A DNA stretch of 64,000 nt from Chitinophagaceae bacterium (GTDB lineage Bacteria; Bacteroidota; Bacteroidia; Chitinophagales; Chitinophagaceae), in contig CANFLL010000003.1 of NCBI GenBank assembly GCA_947447825.1, positions 1 through 64,000 of the forward strand, read 5' to 3'. The position numbers and the translations under genes are program-made. Shown piece after piece: positions 9,821-18,760 of this stretch. The stretch's first letter is position 1, and each line of letters opens with the position of its first letter. A model generated the notes under the pieces. It did no database searches. It was given only the letters and a program-made list of their open reading frames with translations, and was not told the DNA's origin.

Positions 9821-11053
9821 ATGACTACAAGTACATTATCTGATAAAAGCAATTTTTATCTGGAATTAGAAGACAAATTTGGTGCACACAATTATCATCC
9901 ATTGCCAGTTGTATTAAAAGAAGGCAAAGGCGTTTATCTTACAGATGTGGATGGCAAAAAATATTATGACTTCTTAAGTGGTTATTCTGCTGTTAACCAA
10001 GGTCATTGCCATCCAGCAATCATAGATGCTCTCATTAATCAGGCACAAACACTAACCCTTACTTCACGTGCATTTCATAATAATATTCTGGGAGAATATG
10101 AAAAATATATCACCGAATTTTTTGGATTCGATAAAGTTCTGCCAATGAACACTGGTGTAGAAGGTGGCGAAACAGCTATTAAACTAGCCAGACGCTGGGC
10201 TTACACACACAAAGGGGTACCAGAAAATAAAGCGAAAATAATTTTTGCAGAAGGCAACTTCTGGGGTAGAACATTAGCAGCCATATCGGCATCTACTGAT
10301 CCAAGTAGCTACAAAAATTTTGGTCCGTTTATGCCAGGGTTTGCTAATATTCCATACAATGACACAGTTGCACTCGAAGCAGCTTTGCAAGACTCTAATG
10401 TTGCGGCCTTTATGGTTGAACCAATTCAGGGTGAAGCTGGTGTTGTAATTCCTGATGAAGGGTATTTATTAAAAGTTAGAGAACTATGTACCAAGTACAA
10501 TGTGCTTTTCATTGCAGATGAAATACAAACAGGCCTTTGCCGTACAGGTAAAGTGCTTGCTTGTGATCATGAAGCTGTTAAACCTGATATTCTTATTTTA
10601 GGAAAAGCACTAAGTGGGGGCACAATGCCAGTTGCAGCAATATTAGCAAATGATGAAGTGATGCTTACCATAAAACCAGGCGAACATGGAAGTACTTATG
10701 GCGGTAATCCGTTGGCTTGTGCTGTGGCAATAGCTTCATTGAAAGTGCTTAAAGAAGAAAAATTAGCGGAAAACGCAGAGTCAATGGGAATATTATTGAG
10801 AGAAGGATTGTCAAAACTAAATTCTCCTTTAATAAAAACAATTCGTGGCAAAGGATTATTGAATGCAATTGTTATTGAACATGAAAACCCTGATGCTTCA
10901 TGGGATTTATGTTTGGCTTTAAGAGATAATGGATTATTAGCGAAGCCAACTCATGGCGATAAAATTCGCTTTGCACCACCATTGGTCATTACAAAAGAAC
11001 AAATATTCGAGTGTGTAGATATTATTGCAAGATCATTGAAAACTTTAGAATAA
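9821..11053 (+). CDS. rocD: Ornithine--oxo-acid transaminase (ornithine aminotransferase)
   Basis: This PLP enzyme transfers the delta-amino group of ornithine to 2-oxoglutarate, giving glutamate semialdehyde and glutamate, and links arginine and proline metabolism. The 410 residues are family length. Diagnostic segments are [17 protein letters not shown], the Asp-containing [14 protein letters not shown], and ILGKALSGG with the PLP-binding lysine near residue 260. [15 protein letters not shown] contacts the cofactor of the partner subunit. The class-III aminotransferase family includes acetylornithine aminotransferase, but the N-terminal NYHPLPVVL and GVEGGE signatures favour RocD. It is monocistronic, and a clear terminator follows. 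Confidence 0.95.
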   Translation: MTTSTLSDKSNFYLELEDKFGAHNYHPLPVVLKEGKGVYLTDVDGKKYYDFLSGYSAVNQGHCHPAIIDALINQAQTLTLTSRAFHNNILGEYEKYITEFFGFDKVLPMNTGVEGGETAIKLARRWAYTHKGVPENKAKIIFAEGNFWGRTLAAISASTDPSSYKNFGPFMPGFANIPYNDTVALEAALQDSNVAAFMVEPIQGEAGVVIPDEGYLLKVRELCTKYNVLFIADEIQTGLCRTGKVLACDHEAVKPDILILGKALSGGTMPVAAILANDEVMLTIKPGEHGSTYGGNPLACAVAIASLKVLKEEKLAENAESMGILLREGLSKLNSPLIKTIRGKGLLNAIVIEHENPDASWDLCLALRDNGLLAKPTHGDKIRFAPPLVITKEQIFECVDIIARSLKTLE

Positions 11054-11232
11054 GGTATGAATTTCAGTTCGGGGATTTCAAACCGTCGTGTACACTTAAA
11101 ATTTCACAAAGAACACTAGGATTATTGGGTAATATTTGTGTAGAATTGCTAATATCAACAACAAATCCTTATGTCCTTATTGTTAAAATCGCTTAATTGC
11201 AACAGGACTTGATTTCTAGATGCTATCAAAGT

Positions 11233-11270
11233 AAAGAGACTGCCGACATTAAATGGCAGTCTCTTTAATG
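11233..11270 (+). terminator. Rho-independent terminator after rocD
   Basis: AAAGAGACTGCC at 11233 pairs perfectly with GGCAGTCTCTTT at 11255-11266 around a 10-nt loop. The 180 bp between the rocD stop and this hairpin has no convincing gene. Confidence 0.8.
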
Positions 11271-11409
11271 TTGCAATATTGTTTAAAAGGAATAGGAATA
11301 AAGCATTCCCAATACTCTCATAATTTTTTACTTAAACGCTCAAATAATCTTATGAGCCAGTTATATCGCTTACTTTTACGCCTTTTAGTAAAACGATTGA
11401 CATTTATTA

Positions 11410-11427
11410 ACTGAATATATATTCAGT
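11410..11427. promoter_or_regulatory. 18-bp perfect palindrome, candidate operator
   Basis: ACTGAATATATATTCAGT is a perfect 18-bp palindrome ending 30 bp before the lipid kinase ATG, and a TACATTGC box lies between. The length and position suit a dimeric repressor site. No cognate regulator can be named. Confidence 0.45.
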
Positions 11428-11457
11428 TTCTACATTGCTTGTTATAAAGAATTGGTT

Positions 11458-12357
11458 ATGGAAAGAAGATTAGTTTATTTGGTGAATCCAATATCTGGAA
11501 CCCAAAAGAAAGAGGAGATAAAACAGCAAATAATAGACCTTACCACAGCTCAAAACATACCCTTTGAAATAGTACCAACAAATGCCAGCGGCAACTATGA
11601 TTTTTTGAAAGATAAGATTCAAAAGGAATCCATAACAGATTTAATAATTGTGGGCGGAGATGGTACTGTTAACCAAGTGGTTGGCTCACTTCACAAACAT
11701 GTGAATGTAAGCTTTGGAATTATCCCCGTTGGATCAGGAAATGGGCTTGCCAATGCAGCAGGAATACCAAGAAAAGCAAAGGATGCCATTCTGTTTCTAT
11801 TTTCAAATGCAGGAAAATATGTAGATGCCTTTACCATCAATGACAATTTTTCTTGCATGTTAAGTGGGGTAGGTTTTGATGCTCAAGTGGCGCAAGATTT
11901 TGCAACAAGTGGTAACAGAGGTTTACTTACCTATACACAACAAAGTTTATTAAACTTTTTTAAGGCACAACCCTATCAATTCGAGATTACAGTTGATGAT
12001 TTCACTTTCTTCACGGAATCCTATTTTGTAAGCATTGCCAATGGCAATCAATTTGGCAATAATGTTACCATTGCTCCTTTAGCAAATCTTAGTGATGGCT
12101 TGCTTGATGTGGTTATTGTTCAAAAAATGAGTAAAGCAAAGTTGCCATTTGCTGTGTTGAAACAAATTAGAGGTAACAATAAGTTGCAAGAATTGGTAAA
12201 TGAAATCAATACTAAAAATGTACTCTACTTTCAAACACAAAGCTTGTCTGTACGAAACATCAAACTTGCACCCCTCCATATAGATGGAGAACCGACTGAA
12301 ACCGCTGATTTTTTTAAGATTGATATACTCAAGGATTGTTTCAAGCTTATCCATTAA
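11458..12357 (+). CDS. Diacylglycerol kinase-type lipid kinase (YegS/BmrU family)
   Basis: This protein phosphorylates a diacylglycerol-like or related lipid with ATP at the membrane face. The N-terminal VNPISGTQKK and IVGGDGTVNQV (about residue 67) are the nucleotide-binding signatures of the DAGK catalytic domain, and PVGSGNGLANA follows at about residue 96. The C-terminal half (DGEPTE) is the usual beta-sandwich. I chose ATG at 11458. A TTG two codons upstream is possible but less likely. The predicted product has 299 residues, normal for the family. Substrate specificity cannot be read from the sequence, and a sphingosine kinase-like role is possible in sphingolipid-making Bacteroidota. 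Confidence 0.9.
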   Translation: MERRLVYLVNPISGTQKKEEIKQQIIDLTTAQNIPFEIVPTNASGNYDFLKDKIQKESITDLIIVGGDGTVNQVVGSLHKHVNVSFGIIPVGSGNGLANAAGIPRKAKDAILFLFSNAGKYVDAFTINDNFSCMLSGVGFDAQVAQDFATSGNRGLLTYTQQSLLNFFKAQPYQFEITVDDFTFFTESYFVSIANGNQFGNNVTIAPLANLSDGLLDVVIVQKMSKAKLPFAVLKQIRGNNKLQELVNEINTKNVLYFQTQSLSVRNIKLAPLHIDGEPTETADFFKIDILKDCFKLIH

Positions 12358-12423
12358 TTTCTATATTTAAAAAATAAAAGGGTGCATAAATAATTTTTGG
12401 ATAGTTATTTCAAATAATCCCCC

Positions 12424-12431
12424 TATATTTG
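12424..12431 (+). promoter_or_regulatory. -7 promoter box of tRNA-Phe
   Basis: TATATTTG matches the Bacteroidota TAnnTTTG consensus and lies 16 bp before the tRNA. A TTTG upstream is 24 bp away, longer than the usual spacer, so the -33 element is uncertain. Confidence 0.6.
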
Positions 12432-12447
12432 CACTCCCTTTACAGAT

Positions 12448-12520
12448 GGTGCGGTAGCTCAGTCGGTAGAGCAAAGGACTGAAAATCCTTGTGTCGCCGG
12501 TTCGATCCCGGCTCACACCA
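12448..12520 (+). tRNA. tRNA-Phe (GAA)
   Basis: The 73-nt cloverleaf has D stem GCTC/GAGC, anticodon stem AAGGA/TCCTT with loop CTGAAAA (anticodon GAA), T stem GCCGG/CCGGC with loop TTCGATC, and discriminator A73. CCA is not encoded. The acceptor stem GGTGCGG/TCACACC contains a C5-A68 mismatch and a G7-T66 wobble, which is unusual. A terminator follows four bases later. Confidence 0.93.
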
Positions 12521-12523
12521 CAG

Positions 12524-12556
12524 AAAAAGCTTCTACATTTGTAGAGGCTTTTTTTA
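12524..12556 (+). terminator. Terminator after tRNA-Phe
   Basis: AAAAAGCTTCTAC pairs with GTAGAGGCTTTTT around a short loop (13 bp, one wobble) and ends in a T-run. Confidence 0.8.
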
Positions 12557-13349
12557 TGTCATTATGTTTCACAAAGTTTTCCCAGTTAACATTGTCAACT
12601 GGTTCAAATCCTTCTTTCTAAACACTTAAAATGAGACCCGCCATTTTAAATTTCCAGCCTTGCATCTTGAAAGTAAACAGTTTGAATAGAACTTAACCCA
12701 AGTTGCAGCACGGTTACCTAATTTCTATCATTATCTAACTTGTTTTAGGCAAATGGATAGTTATTCTTTCCAAAATTCCTGCTTTTAAATCATTTTGCGC
12801 TAATACCATTTTATAAAATATGGAAGACATTTATGAGAAAGGTTTTCTACTTGCCCTCATGTATTTAAAGGTTTCATTCAGACATAATTCTACCACTAAT
12901 TGCATTTTGGCTTTCTATTGTTTGTGGGTAGTATGGAAAGATAAGTACAATCATAGTTTTTTGAAAGTGGAAAGCCTTACAAAAGGGCTGAATGAGCAAG
13001 ACGCCAACAAAACAAATACATAAGGCACTCAAGAATCAACAAATAGAGCCGTTTGAGCAGACCACCCCTTTAGTATAAAGACGCATACTAATAAATGAAA
13101 GACATTGAAAACTGTAATCCTCAACCCAATTAGTTTCAGATTATGTTTTAGCAAATATAAATTATAGAAATACAGATTATTTTAGGCAACATATATTTAA
13201 AATCACTGCCAATTACTCCAAAAATTTTCATAAATCTCTCAAAATAAAAACACCGACAAGTTTGGTTGTTTTTTCAAAACCTTATCCATAGAGAAAAGTT
13301 TTTGTGCAATTTTTCATACAAAGAAAAAAGCAATTTGGTTAAGCAATAC
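12557..13349. other. Long intergenic region
   Basis: Almost 800 bp of AT-rich DNA lies between tRNA-Phe and the 42-bp repeat array. A 67-codon open frame at 12820-13023 has no recognisable family features. CCAGTT...AACTGG near 12587 is a short inverted repeat around ACATTGTC. I see nothing else that I can name. Confidence 0.4.
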
Positions 13350-13590
13350 GAAAGCATACGTTGACAATAATATTGTCAATCGATACAATATGAAAGCATT
13401 GTTTGACTAAAACATTGTCAACAGAGGCATTATGAATGCATCGGTTGACTAAAATATTGTCAAACGAAGCAATATGAAAGCATACGTTGACAATAATATT
13501 GTCAATCGATACAACACGAAAGCATCGTTTGACTAAAATATTGTCAAACGAAGCAATATGAAAGCATCGAGAGGCAATATGAAGCCAATC
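13350..13590. repeat. 42-bp tandem repeat with dyad-symmetric core, 5-6 copies
   Basis: GAAAGCAT (once GAATGCAT) starts units at 13350, 13392, 13434, 13476, 13518 and 13560, exactly 42 bp apart, and a final half-step of 21 bp occurs at 13581. Each unit contains an inverted repeat, either CGTTTGAC...GTCAAACG or the perfect palindrome TTGACAATAATATTGTCAA. The array ends next to the stop codon of the GH30 gene (13599). Confidence 0.9.
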
Positions 13591-13598
13591 GTCTGTAA

Positions 13599-15017
13599 TT
13601 ATTTGTCAATGATAAAAGTATTAAATGAACTGGCAGCAAGCGTGGCAGTAACGGTTTTGTTACCAATAACAATGGAAAAAGGCTTTTCCTGTTTTTTGTT
13701 TTCTACAACAACCACAACACTTCCATCAGGGTTAATGAAGGAAAGTGCACTGCTATCTTTATTTTCATTTTTAAGCAGATATGCACCTGGACTCACAAAA
13801 CGACTGAAGTGTTTCATTACATAAAACTGTGGATTGTAAATTACCTTCTTTGCTTTGGTATCGATGGTTATGGAACTATTCTGACTCCAGGCCCAACTGC
13901 TCAATCCTGTTTCATCAAGCACCATATTCCAATACATATAAGCTTGGCAACCTCCATTAATATATTGTTTCATTTGGCCGTATGTGTCGTCAGCTTCCTT
14001 CCAAGAGTTTTTGCCATTGTAGCATTTAGTTTCTGTTTCCATCATCGGTAAGTTTGTTTGCCTCCTTAAAAAAGACAATACAAACCTACTATTGTATTGT
14101 AAGCCTAGCCCAGAAACGTATTTCATGGTTTCTTTATCGTCCAAAATATGTTTAAACCAGTTTGTGTCTTTATTTGTGATAGTTCCTAACCAAATTTGGG
14201 CAGGAATTTTTTCTTTGACGAATGTTGGTCCAAGATAATTCTTGATATAATTATTCATTGTTTCAGGATTATCCCATTTGCAAGAAGGATATTTGGTTTC
14301 CATGATAGGTTCATTTTGAGGATGAATTTGGGTAATATTGATACCTGCTTTTTTATATTCCAACACGTACTTAGCCTGATAATGTGCATAAGCATTTAGT
14401 ATGGCAGACTCCATACGCAAACTACCACTATCATATTGATTATTGGTTTTCATCCAGGCCGGCGGACTCCAAGGAGAAGCCCATAGTTTGAGGTTAGGAT
14501 TAATTTTCAGAGCGGCTTTTATGTACGGTATCAAATGCTTTTTATCTCGATCAATAGAGAATCCTTTCATGTCATAATCGCCTGGCACATCATCATAGGA
14601 GTAGGCATCTAAAGCAAAATCACTTGCAGCCATGGGGGTTCGGCAAATATTAAATCTACTACCCTCCTTTGGGTCAAACAATGCTTTCATTGCTTCATCC
14701 CTATCTTTTTCATCCAATGCAAGCAAGGCTTTCCACCCCAGTTCGTTGAAGCAACCACCCCAACCTTTTATTTTTTGTTCGGTGGCCTTTATATTTAATA
14801 CTAAAGCAGAATCTAGATTTTGAGACAAAACTGTTTGTAATGTTAAAGGGGGTTGCTCAACCCATGGCGCATTTTCGGAAGTACTTACCCATTTAACTTT
14901 TTGTGCAATTAGTGTTGAATGGATGCCAACAAATGAAATCAGTTGAACAATAACAATCCTCCAAAAGGCTCTTAATTTCTTGTTTGTGGACATTAATCGA
15001 TGAATTCTATTTTTCAT
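13599..15017 (-). CDS. Secreted glycoside hydrolase family 30 (glucosylceramidase-like)
   Basis: A clan GH-A retaining glycosidase, probably acting outside the inner membrane on beta-glucosidic, beta-xylosidic or related linkages. ATG at 15017 gives 472 residues with a basic N-terminus and a hydrophobic signal (WRIVIVQLISFVGIHSTLIA). An upstream frame extension to 15041 is possible. ASPWSPPAWMKTN is a GH30 hallmark. HPQNEP carries the acid/base Glu and METETKCY the nucleophile Glu. The C-terminal beta-sandwich supplies the last 90 residues. Substrate is not decided by sequence. Pectin lyases elsewhere in the window make a plant-polysaccharide role likely. Confidence 0.88.
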   Translation of the reverse strand: MKNRIHRLMSTNKKLRAFWRIVIVQLISFVGIHSTLIAQKVKWVSTSENAPWVEQPPLTLQTVLSQNLDSALVLNIKATEQKIKGWGGCFNELGWKALLALDEKDRDEAMKALFDPKEGSRFNICRTPMAASDFALDAYSYDDVPGDYDMKGFSIDRDKKHLIPYIKAALKINPNLKLWASPWSPPAWMKTNNQYDSGSLRMESAILNAYAHYQAKYVLEYKKAGINITQIHPQNEPIMETKYPSCKWDNPETMNNYIKNYLGPTFVKEKIPAQIWLGTITNKDTNWFKHILDDKETMKYVSGLGLQYNSRFVLSFLRRQTNLPMMETETKCYNGKNSWKEADDTYGQMKQYINGGCQAYMYWNMVLDETGLSSWAWSQNSSITIDTKAKKVIYNPQFYVMKHFSRFVSPGAYLLKNENKDSSALSFINPDGSVVVVVENKKQEKPFSIVIGNKTVTATLAASSFNTFIIDK

Positions 15018-15639
15018 AAATCTTATTTTTTGCAAAAGCAATGTTTGTTATACCAACAATATTACTAAAAGTTTAACCTCAAAAAACAGAAAATGTATAA
15101 TATACTTCCGCTTTGAATATTAAACTACTTATAAAATTGACTTCTTTTCCTCTTTCCATTTGCACTGTGGCTTCAGTGACAATTAAAAAAACCTCCAAGA
15201 TAAAAAAGTGGTTGCCACAGATTGTAAAGAGAGAACTGAAAAAGAGAATTGATAAATTTTGAGAATACGAATCATAATTCAATACGATTTAGTTAACCTA
15301 AATTTTATAATACTCTAGACCTCTGCGTTCTTAAATTCAAACATTTTATAAGCTATTCTTGATTTTACCCTGCGGTTCTTTGCGCTTATTTTTCCTCCTA
15401 ACTAAACAACATAGAATCATAATTTATAGTTACGTTTCAGTTTGAGGTAATCACTCATTACTAAATACATCTACCCCAAAACACACGGCAATATTTTAAA
15501 ATACTATTCAAATTTGTTAACTAAACCTTTTTTGCAGCCTTTGTTCCAAAAATCAATACATCGATTTAGCAAATCAAACCCTCAACTCCCTACTTTTACG
15601 CCTTATCTTTCATACAATAAACAGCATAACACAAACTAC
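15018..15639. other. Intergenic region between divergent GH30 and murA genes
   Basis: About 620 bp of AT-rich DNA holds the promoters of both genes. A short minus-strand open frame (15079-15282) lacks any family signature. CTGCGGTTCTTTGCG-like text (about 15371) also appears in altered form near 9500 as CTCTGCGGTTATTTT, a dispersed short motif. Confidence 0.4.
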
Positions 15640-16944
15640 ATGTCATCATTCATCGTTCAGGGAGGCAACAAACTAAAAGGCACCATCATTCCTCAAGGTG
15701 CTAAAAACGAAGCCCTTCAAATAATAAGTGCAGTACTACTAACAGCCTCTCCAGTAACGGTAAATAATATTCCAGACATCCTCGATGTTAATTTACTGAT
15801 AGAACTATTGGCAGACATGGGCGTTAAAGTGAATAGGGTAGATAGACACACTTGCATTTTTACTGCCGATAAAGTAGATACTGACTATTTTACTTCGGAG
15901 GCATTTAGAATTAAAGGTGGCAGATTGAGAGGGTCTGTATTGTTGGCAGGCCCCATGTTGGCTAGGTTTAAAAAGGCTTATATCCCTAAACCTGGTGGAG
16001 ACAAAATTGGCAGACGAAGACTTGATACCCACATTATAGGATTTGAAAAACTAGGTGCTAAGTTTGAATATGACCATACCCTTAGTATTTTTAAACTTAG
16101 CTCCCCGCAACTTAAAGGCGCATTCATGTTGCTCGACGAACCTTCTGTTACTGGCACGGCAAACATTGTGATGGCAGCCGTTTTAGCCGAAGGAATAACC
16201 ACCATCTATAATGCTGCTTGCGAACCTTACTTACAACAACTTTGTAATATGTTGTGCCGTATGGGCGCAAAGATTTCTGGAGTAGGGAGTAACCTTTTAG
16301 TTATTGAAGGCGTTATTGAACTCCAAGGAACAGCTCACACAATGTTGCCCGACATGATTGAAGTAGGAAGCTTTATTGGTTTGGCAGCCATGACACAAAG
16401 TGAAATAACTATTAAAGGAGCTGGCATTGATTATTTGGGAATGATACCTGAAAAGTTTGCGCAAATGGGTATTCAGTTTTCAATAAAAGGAGACGACATT
16501 TATGTTCCAGCCCAAGATAGTTATGAAGTAACTACTTATATGGATGGGGGCATATTAACCATTTACGATCATCCATGGCCTGGATTCACCCCCGATTTAA
16601 TTAGCATTATGCTAGTAATTGCCACACAAGCAAGGGGTAGTGTGTTGATTCATCAAAAAATGTTTGAAAGCCGTTTATTCTTTGTAGATAAACTTATTGA
16701 TATGGGTGCGCAGATTATTCTTTGTGATCCACATAGAGCCACCGTAATTGGTCTTGGAAGAAAGTATGCATTAAGGGGTATCACAATGAGTAGTCCGGAT
16801 ATTAGAGCTGGACAAGCTTTATTGATTGCTGCTTTGAGTGCAGAAGGCAAAAGTACTATTCAGAACATTGAACAAATAGATAGAGGTTACCAAAATATTG
16901 ATACTAGATTGAGGGCTTTAGGAGCAGATATTACAAGGGGTTAG
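15640..16944 (+). CDS. murA: UDP-N-acetylglucosamine 1-carboxyvinyltransferase, Asp variant
   Basis: MurA transfers enolpyruvate from PEP to UDP-GlcNAc, the first committed step of peptidoglycan synthesis in the cytosol. ATG at 15640 gives 434 residues beginning at FIVQGGNKLKG. A longer TTG-started frame adds a 42-residue stretch unlike the family. QGAKNEALQ holds the PEP-contact Lys/Asn pair. The active-site loop reads PKPGGDKIGRRR, so Asp121 stands where Escherichia coli has Cys115, the residue alkylated by fosfomycin. Asp at this site is active and resistant in characterised MurA enzymes. The SDR gene follows 20 bp downstream and is probably cotranscribed. Confidence 0.95.
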   Translation: MSSFIVQGGNKLKGTIIPQGAKNEALQIISAVLLTASPVTVNNIPDILDVNLLIELLADMGVKVNRVDRHTCIFTADKVDTDYFTSEAFRIKGGRLRGSVLLAGPMLARFKKAYIPKPGGDKIGRRRLDTHIIGFEKLGAKFEYDHTLSIFKLSSPQLKGAFMLLDEPSVTGTANIVMAAVLAEGITTIYNAACEPYLQQLCNMLCRMGAKISGVGSNLLVIEGVIELQGTAHTMLPDMIEVGSFIGLAAMTQSEITIKGAGIDYLGMIPEKFAQMGIQFSIKGDDIYVPAQDSYEVTTYMDGGILTIYDHPWPGFTPDLISIMLVIATQARGSVLIHQKMFESRLFFVDKLIDMGAQIILCDPHRATVIGLGRKYALRGITMSSPDIRAGQALLIAALSAEGKSTIQNIEQIDRGYQNIDTRLRALGADITRG

Positions 16945-16963
16945 AAAATTTTAAATCATCTTT

Positions 16964-17935
16964 ATGGTATTAGTCACGGGAGGAAGCGGTTTGGTTGGTA
17001 GTCATTTAATTGTTTCTCTAATAAAAGAAGAAAAACATGTTAGGGCAATGTACCACTCTAATCATCCCGTAATAAATCATAAAAACCTTGAATGGTTTAA
17101 AGGAGACATATTAGATGTTCTAGATGTAGAGGAGGCGATGCATGGGATAAGTCAAGTATATCATTGCGCAGCGATTGTTTCTTTTAACCCCAAAGACAAA
17201 GAACAACTTTTCAAAACAAATGTAGAAGGCACGGCCAATATAGTAAATGCAAGTTTAGACGCTGGTATTGAAAAACTAGTTTATGTTAGTTCGGTTGCAG
17301 CTCTCGGACGAACAAGAGAGGATAAGCCAATAGATGAAACGATGACCTGGAGCGAAGAAACGGGTAACAGTGAGTATGGCAGATCGAAATATTTGGCAGA
17401 AATGGAGGTTTGGAGAGGGGTTGGTGAGGGGTTGCAAGCGGTAATCATTAACCCAACGATCATTCTTGGAGCCGCGGATTGGAACAAAGGAAGTGCAGGG
17501 ATTTTTAAATCTGTATTTAATGAATTCCCTTGGTACACCAATGGAATATCTGGTTTTGTGGATGTTATGGATGTAGTGAAGGCAATGATGCTACTGATGG
17601 AAAGCAACATTGTGTCACAAAGATTTATTGTGAATGGCCATAATGTTAGCTACAAAGATTTGTTTACAATGATTGCCAAAGTTTTTGGCAAACACCCCCC
17701 TACCAAAAAAGTGACAAGAACCATTGCAGAGATAGTTTGGAGACTGGAAGCCATAAAAGGATTAATTACTGGTAAAAACCCCCTTTTAACTAAAGAAACA
17801 GCCCATACTGCACAGCTTAAAGTTCATTTCAATAATGACAAGCTGCTAAGTGCGCTTCAATCCTTTCAATACACACCAATTGGGGTCTCAATTAAAAGAA
17901 TATGTGAGGAATTAAGGAAGATTCATCAAGTTTAG
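16964..17935 (+). CDS. NAD(P)-dependent epimerase/dehydratase (extended SDR)
   Basis: A 323-residue Rossmann-fold protein. VLVTGGSGLVGSHL gives the extended-SDR nucleotide motif at residues 2-15, VYHCAAIVSF the central strand, and YGRSKYLAE the catalytic YxxxK near residue 138. NPTIILGA marks the substrate domain, and the C-terminal 60 residues are helical. The fold is shared with sugar-nucleotide epimerases, dihydroflavonol reductase-like enzymes and 3-beta-HSD-like enzymes. The substrate is not determinable here. It lies 20 bp after murA, suggesting an operon, and its stop overlaps the end of the convergent hemD gene by 4 bp. Confidence 0.85.
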   Translation: MVLVTGGSGLVGSHLIVSLIKEEKHVRAMYHSNHPVINHKNLEWFKGDILDVLDVEEAMHGISQVYHCAAIVSFNPKDKEQLFKTNVEGTANIVNASLDAGIEKLVYVSSVAALGRTREDKPIDETMTWSEETGNSEYGRSKYLAEMEVWRGVGEGLQAVIINPTIILGAADWNKGSAGIFKSVFNEFPWYTNGISGFVDVMDVVKAMMLLMESNIVSQRFIVNGHNVSYKDLFTMIAKVFGKHPPTKKVTRTIAEIVWRLEAIKGLITGKNPLLTKETAHTAQLKVHFNNDKLLSALQSFQYTPIGVSIKRICEELRKIHQV

Positions 17936-18735
17936 AGAACTTCCTTTTTAGCTTCTTCTGCAAGAAACCTTTCCAATGCGGTAACCATACTTGGTGCTTG
18001 AGGCGCTGGGGCTTTTATGCCAATACTGTAGCCAGCTTCAATAACAGCTTTAGAAGTGTTTTCTCCAAAAGTTCCTAGAATAGTTCCATTTTGATTGTAT
18101 TCTGGAAAGTTATCTATTAAACTTTTCACGCCACTTGGTGTGAAGAGACAAATTACATCAAACTCTTGTTCGTCAAAAAGAGTTTTGATATCATTACTAA
18201 CACTTCTGTACATGAACGCAAGGCTAAAGTCGCACTTATTAGTTTTTAGCCAATTAACAATCTCATTGTCTTGTTGATTTTCGCTACATACATATAAAAA
18301 ACTTTGGTTGTCTTTATGTTTATTTATCACATCAAACAAACTCTTGTTATTGGCTGTAGCGCCAAAAAATACTTTTCGCTTTCTATATAAGATGAACTTT
18401 TGAAGGTAAAGCGCAACAGATTCGGTGGTACAGAAATACTTTGTCTCCTGATCTATCGAACGCTTCATGTCTTCGTTCATTCTGAAATAATGATCAATAG
18501 CATTTCGGCTAGTGAAAATGACAGAGGAGTACTTAGTTAAATCGATTTTTTGTTTTCTAAATTCTTTGGCAGTAATTCCTTCAATTTTAATGAAGGGATA
18601 AAAAACAAGTTCAACGGGGAACTTACGCTGCAATTCAAAATAAGGGGACTTATCGCTATCAGGCCTAGCTTGAGAAATAAGTATTTTCTTCGAAATATTT
18701 TCAGTAACGGGCTTGTTCTCTTCCTTGGTAACCAT
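17932..18735 (-). CDS. hemD: Uroporphyrinogen-III synthase
   Basis: HemD closes hydroxymethylbilane to uroporphyrinogen III in haem biosynthesis. The 267-residue protein shows the two-domain pattern of the family: KILISQARPD at the N-terminus, VIFTSRNAIDHYF in domain 1, and VICLFTPSGVKSLIDNF followed by GTFGENTSKAVIEAG in domain 2. HemD is poorly conserved, so the assignment rests on these motifs and on context, since DUF4271 proteins lie directly upstream of hemD in many Bacteroidota. Spacing to that gene is 25 bp, consistent with one operon on the minus strand. Confidence 0.85.
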   Translation of the reverse strand: MVTKEENKPVTENISKKILISQARPDSDKSPYFELQRKFPVELVFYPFIKIEGITAKEFRKQKIDLTKYSSVIFTSRNAIDHYFRMNEDMKRSIDQETKYFCTTESVALYLQKFILYRKRKVFFGATANNKSLFDVINKHKDNQSFLYVCSENQQDNEIVNWLKTNKCDFSLAFMYRSVSNDIKTLFDEQEFDVICLFTPSGVKSLIDNFPEYNQNGTILGTFGENTSKAVIEAGYSIGIKAPAPQAPSMVTALERFLAEEAKKEVL

Positions 18736-18760
18736 TCTTCTTATCTAAGGTTGTGCAAAA

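Noticed and set aside
12820-13023. 67-codon plus-strand frame after tRNA-Phe
   Set aside because: Composition (aromatic and Cys scattered without pattern) is typical of chance frames in AT-rich DNA. No homologous family recognised.
13350-13590. Possible CRISPR array
   Set aside because: The repeats are directly adjacent with no variable spacers, and no cas genes are present, so it is a tandem repeat.
15079-15282. 67-codon minus-strand frame upstream of GH30
   Set aside because: No domain, no plausible start context, and it lies in a promoter-bearing gap.
15514-15639. TTG-started 42-codon extension of murA
   Set aside because: The extension is unlike MurA N-termini. The family sequence begins at the ATG at 15640.
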